64,000 nucleotides of DNA, taken from Hymenobacter rigui. GTDB lineage: Bacteria > Bacteroidota > Bacteroidia > Cytophagales > Hymenobacteraceae. This document shows, in pieces, positions 60,892-64,000 of the stretch. The stretch covers positions 1 to 64,000 of the forward strand of contig NZ_RWIT01000003.1 of NCBI RefSeq assembly GCF_003944715.1. The letters run 5' to 3'. The translations under genes were made by a program, and so were the position numbers. Below the pieces are notes generated by a model. The model saw only the letters and a program-made list of their open reading frames with translations, did not search any database and had not been told where the DNA came from. Within the stretch, counting starts at the first letter, position 1. Every line of letters starts with the position of its first letter.

Positions 60892-61060
60892 GGAGCACCA
60901 GCAAGTTGAACACGCCCTGCTGCACGATGCCGAGTTAGCGGCTTCCTGCGCCGATTTGCTGTTGGCCCAGCGTGCCCTCAACGACTTACGCCGCGCACCC
61001 AGCCAGCGCACCACCGATTCAATTCTGCAGTATTCCCGCACCTTTCTGCGGAAGGAATAA
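60830..61060 (+). CDS. small cytosolic protein, candidate anti-sigma partner
   Basis: 76 residues, start ATG 60830 inside the sigma gene (62-nt overlap, different frame), so translation is probably coupled. The sequence TLLRYVYNELPAKEHQQVEH ALLHD-type helices resembles the N-terminal anti-sigma (ZAS-like) module, but the zinc ligands H-x3-C-x2-C are not present and there is no membrane helix. By position it may bind and control the sigma factor; this is inference. Confidence 0.6.
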   Translation: MIKTFTHETLLRYVYNELPAKEHQQVEHALLHDAELAASCADLLLAQRALNDLRRAPSQRTTDSILQYSRTFLRKE

Positions 61061-61079
61061 CCCGCTTTCTTACCCCAAA

Positions 61080-61125
61080 GCACCGCGCCGCAAAAGTACC
61101 GCTTGGTACCTTTGCGGCGCGGTGC
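61080..61125. terminator. hairpin between the sigma unit and nth
   Basis: 21-nt arms (61080-61100, 61105-61125) with one wobble and a 4-nt loop. The second arm contains TACCTTTG (61107-61114), which could be the -7 box of nth, so the hairpin may couple termination and initiation. Confidence 0.6.
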
Positions 61126-61168
61126 ATTAGTGCCGTACCGGCCTTCCCCATCAGTTCTATAGCTTTTC

Positions 61169-61888
61169 ATGCGCAAGCCCGAGCGTTTCCGCCACTTCCT
61201 TGAGTATTTCACCACTCATTTTCCGAAACCGGAAACGGAGCTGCACTACCGCAACCCGTATGAGTTGATTGTGGCAGTGGTACTCAGCGCCCAGTGTACC
61301 GACAAACGCGTGAACCAGGTAATGCCGGCCCTGCTGGAGCAATTCCCAACGCCCGAGCAGCTGGCAGCTGCCTCGGCGGAGGATATTTTCCCATTTATCC
61401 GCAGCGTCTCCTACCCTAACAATAAGGCCAAGCACCTGGCGGGCCTGGGCCGCATGTTGGTGCAGGATTTCGGCAGCGAGGTACCCAGCACGATTGAAGA
61501 ACTGCAACGGCTGCCGGGCGTGGGTCGCAAAACGGCTAACGTGGTAGTATCGGTCATCTACAATCAGCCGGCAATGGCTGTCGACACCCACGTATTCCGG
61601 GTATCCCATCGGCTGGGACTGGTAGCCGAAACCGCCACTACGCCGCTGGCGGTGGAGAAGGAACTGGTGCGCTACATTCCGCAGGATCTGATTCCCAAAG
61701 CACACCACTGGCTGATTCTGCACGGCCGGTATATCTGCCTGGCCCGCTCTCCTAAATGCGCTGTTTGCCCGCTTTCCGGGTGGTGCAAATACTACGCTGA
61801 TGTTATCAGCAAAACGATTAATTCAGCTACAGAAAATGCTCATACTCGCCGAAAAGCCATTAATTCCAAACTCAATAGTACAACTTAG
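61169..61888 (+). CDS. nth: endonuclease III
   Basis: 239 residues. The HhH motif LPGVGRKTANVVVSVIYN holds the catalytic Lys, the Asp lies in VDTHVFRVSHRLGL, and the 4Fe-4S cluster cysteines are C-x6-C-x2-C-x5-C (CLARSPKCAVCPLSGWC). It removes oxidised pyrimidines by glycosylase and AP-lyase action. About 20 residues longer than E. coli Nth, with a basic C-terminal tail. Confidence 0.95.
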   Translation: MRKPERFRHFLEYFTTHFPKPETELHYRNPYELIVAVVLSAQCTDKRVNQVMPALLEQFPTPEQLAAASAEDIFPFIRSVSYPNNKAKHLAGLGRMLVQDFGSEVPSTIEELQRLPGVGRKTANVVVSVIYNQPAMAVDTHVFRVSHRLGLVAETATTPLAVEKELVRYIPQDLIPKAHHWLILHGRYICLARSPKCAVCPLSGWCKYYADVISKTINSATENAHTRRKAINSKLNSTT

Positions 61889-61951
61889 TATATAAGTAGT
61901 TCTAAGAAGCCTATAAGTTCCTCTATGGTGTAGAGGGAAGGGCGGGGTGAA

Positions 61952-63172
61952 TCACCGGGATGCTGCTTCTAGAATATGCTGCATCACTTGCCCTATCTGT
62001 CGACGGTCAAATTCGGTAGCCGCTATTTGGCGTCCCTGCTCCCTGGCAGCTTGTAAGTATTCCGGTGTCCGGAACAGACTGGCTAGTTTCTCTGCCAAAG
62101 CCGCAGCGTCATCGGCGGGCGAGTACCAGCCACAGTGGTGCTGCTCCACGAAGTCTTTCGTCCAGCCGGAATTGGTCACGATGACGGGAGTACCCACAGC
62201 CAGACTGTCGTAGAACTTGGCGGGTGAGTTGGCATGCAGCACGGGCAGGCCCAGAAAAGGTGCTACCGATACATCGGCGAGCTTAAACCACGCAAACACG
62301 GCATGGCGCGGCTGCGACGGCACCACCCGAATGAAAGGGTAGCTGACCGACGCGCGCTCCAGAAGTCCATCATAAAACCCGTGCCCCATAAACAGCCACA
62401 CTGCGTTGGGGCACTGAGTGGCCAATTGAATAGCCGCTTCCACCAGCAGCGGAATATTGTTGGCCCGCCCGAAGGTGCCGGCATATAAAATAACCTGTTT
62501 GCCTTCCAGCCCCCAGGCCTGCCGTAAAGCAGCAACGGCCTCCTCCGTGGCAGCCGCTGCCAGGTCCAAGTCGGTGCCGTTAAGCAAGGTATGCACTTTT
62601 TGAGGTGCGAAGGGGTTGCGCTTGGCTTCCTGCCCGATGCCTCGCACGTAGTCCGTCATATCCGGCGAGAGGGTGACAATGGCCTGGGCCTGCTGATACA
62701 TGGTGCGCTCCATGCGGTACAGGGCCTGCTGCAGCTGCCGGTTGGGTACTGCCCCCATTGCAATAGGAAACGACGGCCACAAATCCTGCACCTCAAACAC
62801 CCACGGCACCCGCCGCCAGCGGGCCACCTGCGCCGCCGCCCAAGCCGCCGTGAGCGGCGTGCTGATGCCCCAGATTACGTCTGGCTTGTCTATACGCAGC
62901 CCTTCCCGGAGGGCATAAGCAGCGTAGTGCCCGAACGACATTCCCCGGCGGAGAACTCCCATCCGGTTTTCATAGGGTACGGCGGCAGCACGCATTTCCA
63001 CGCCCTCCGGTATCCAGGGAAACTCCTGCGTTAGGCGCTGCTGCTCCCAGGTTTGGGTGGTGATCAGCGTAATACGGTGCGCACGGGCCATTTGCGCCAG
63101 CAGCGCGTAGTGCCGACTGGTCGCGGGGCAGTCGGGGTTAGTATGATACTGGCTGAAGACGGCAATGTGCAC
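61952..63172 (-). CDS. family 4 glycosyltransferase
   Basis: 406 residues from a GTG at 63172 (HIAVFSQYHTNPDCPATSRH). GT-B fold: N-terminal acceptor domain with PWVFEVQDLWPSFPIAMGAV, C-terminal donor domain with VILYAGTFGRANNIPLL and the ENSPAKFYDSLAVGTPVIV-like E/K sugar-nucleotide site (HANSPAKFYDSLAVGTPV). This is the WcaI-type arrangement of exopolysaccharide or O-antigen glycosyltransferases. Substrates unknown. It lies next to gldB without overlap. Confidence 0.9.
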   Translation of the reverse strand: MHIAVFSQYHTNPDCPATSRHYALLAQMARAHRITLITTQTWEQQRLTQEFPWIPEGVEMRAAAVPYENRMGVLRRGMSFGHYAAYALREGLRIDKPDVIWGISTPLTAAWAAAQVARWRRVPWVFEVQDLWPSFPIAMGAVPNRQLQQALYRMERTMYQQAQAIVTLSPDMTDYVRGIGQEAKRNPFAPQKVHTLLNGTDLDLAAAATEEAVAALRQAWGLEGKQVILYAGTFGRANNIPLLVEAAIQLATQCPNAVWLFMGHGFYDGLLERASVSYPFIRVVPSQPRHAVFAWFKLADVSVAPFLGLPVLHANSPAKFYDSLAVGTPVIVTNSGWTKDFVEQHHCGWYSPADDAAALAEKLASLFRTPEYLQAAREQGRQIAATEFDRRQIGQVMQHILEAASR

Positions 63173-63193
63173 CGGCGGAATGGTTAATGCGAA

Positions 63194-64000
63194 TTAAGAC
63201 ACCTTCCCCCGGTTGACTTTAGGCCGGTAGCGCGAGTCGTTGAGGATGCGCTGGGCGTTTTTCTCCGCCATCAGCTGCTTCAGGGTCACGGTCGGATGCT
63301 CAGCCATGTACTTGCGTACAATCTGCCAACCAACCCACGCCCCTACCCTTCCGGGGCAGGTTTTATCAATTTCCGGAATGTTGGGCCGCTCCCCGATGTA
63401 CTTCTGAATGGTGAAAGCAGCTGTGTTATAGAGCAGGTTCTTTTCGATGAAGTGCGCCCAGATTTTGCCCTCGTTGAAATGCACTCCGGCCATTTCCTTA
63501 TCGGTATAGCCAATGAGCAGGGAATCGGGCGTGCAGGGCAGCATCTTTTCCGCGAAGTAGAGCGACTTGCCGAACTGCACCATTTCGCCCAGCATCGTCT
63601 GGTTGGTGAGTTGCTTCTGGTTGTATTTACTGCTGATGGCCAGTGCTACGGCAGGCACCAAGTGTTCTTTGGTGTAGCGCCGCAAAATGTAGCCGGGTAC
63701 ATTGGGGCGGTAGGCAGCCTCAGGACCCACAAAAAAATCGGTACTGAGCACCAGCAGGCTGTCATTCACAAATAAATCCTGACTTAAACCGCTCACAAAG
63801 GTTTTGACGGGCGGCACCCGGAAGTCCGGAAAATAATAGCGAATGTGCTGAAACATCGGTTTCAGCTGCTGCTCCAACTCGGCGGTGGTAAAGGTGGTAT
63901 CAGCCTGGGCACCCAGTTTCTGCAGACCGGAGTTGGTAGCCAGGCGCGTAAGCGTGGCTGCCAGTACGCCCGCCGGGTATTGCCCGCTTTGCAGAAACTG
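63194..64000 (-). CDS. gldB: gliding motility lipoprotein GldB (5' end missing)
   Basis: The last 268 residues are in the window; the reading frame stays open to base 64000, so the start and signal peptide lie beyond the right edge. The sequence LLIGYTDKEMAGVHFNEGKI, then WAHFIEKNLLYNTAAFTIQK and YIGERPNIPEIDKTCPGRVG are GldB signatures. GldB is an essential lipoprotein of the Bacteroidota gliding machinery (with GldC and the GldKLMN secretion/motility complex). Confidence 0.9.
   Translation of the reverse strand, partial: QFLQSGQYPAGVLAATLTRLATNSGLQKLGAQADTTFTTAELEQQLKPMFQHIRYYFPDFRVPPVKTFVSGLSQDLFVNDSLLVLSTDFFVGPEAAYRPNVPGYILRRYTKEHLVPAVALAISSKYNQKQLTNQTMLGEMVQFGKSLYFAEKMLPCTPDSLLIGYTDKEMAGVHFNEGKIWAHFIEKNLLYNTAAFTIQKYIGERPNIPEIDKTCPGRVGAWVGWQIVRKYMAEHPTVTLKQLMAEKNAQRILNDSRYRPKVNRGKVS

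Overview
The window looks like chromosomal DNA of a high-GC member of the Bacteroidota, most likely a Hymenobacter-type cytophagale. The reasons are the Bacteroidota promoter form (TTG, 19-21 nt, TAnnTTTG) found repeatedly, the absence of Shine-Dalgarno sites, a GldB gliding gene, several porin-family 8-strand barrels, and family-typical DUF2480, DUF2199, DUF6150 and DUF6799 proteins. The genus is an inference from gene content, not from a marker gene.

Layout. 1-600: leader of an rRNA operon that reads leftwards out of the window, with four tandem promoters and a boxA-like antiterminator; the 16S gene itself lies beyond base 1. 0.86-7.6 kb: a serine hydrolase, a lipoprotein, a Kv-type channel with a zinc-ribbon tail, an APC permease, DUF2480, a tiny zinc-ribbon protein and tsaB. 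7.6-8.2 kb: a small AT-rich island with an unknown membrane ORF and a broken DUF433 gene. 8.2-11.5 kb: an S41 protease, rnpA and rpmH, then a RAYT transposase with REP-like palindromes. 11.5-18.2 kb: M61 peptidase, lipoprotein, PfkB kinase, tRNA-His, DEAD-box helicase. 18.3-29.8 kb: upp with an acetyltransferase-like gene, a RemB/Wzi-like barrel, a Rieske lipoprotein, an MsbA-like ABC exporter of mosaic composition, gmhA, comM, pyrD. 29.9-33.6 kb: a PagL-like lipid A deacylase and three tandem porin-family genes. 33.7-44.7 kb: M20 dipeptidase, DUF2199, plsY, a 1767-residue secreted protein with lysine-run tail, prmA, and an OmpA-family lipoprotein split by a frameshift at a slippery A-run. 44.8-53.2 kb: tpiA, TspO-like protein, uvrA, SMI1/KNR4 and SseB proteins, lipoprotein, and an arr rifamycin ADP-ribosyltransferase. 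53.2-64 kb: SGNH hydrolase, an alpha/beta hydrolase lacking its serine nucleophile, a C2H2-like protein, NlpE-like lipoprotein, MFS transporter, ECF sigma factor with an overlapping small partner gene, nth, a glycosyltransferase and the C-terminal part of gldB.

Most of this is core housekeeping (translation, nucleotide salvage and synthesis, lipid synthesis, DNA repair, envelope building). The accessory content is modest. The most unusual items are: (1) the OmpA-family gene with an A AAA AAC slippery site abutting a stop codon and followed by a small hairpin; (2) the Ser-to-Gly change in the GxSxG motif of an alpha/beta hydrolase; (3) several large intergenic inverted repeats whose arms are built from short 7-8 nt repeat units; (4) the mosaic ABC exporter; (5) the RAYT/REP unit. 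I saw no CRISPR array, no prophage and no obvious defence island.
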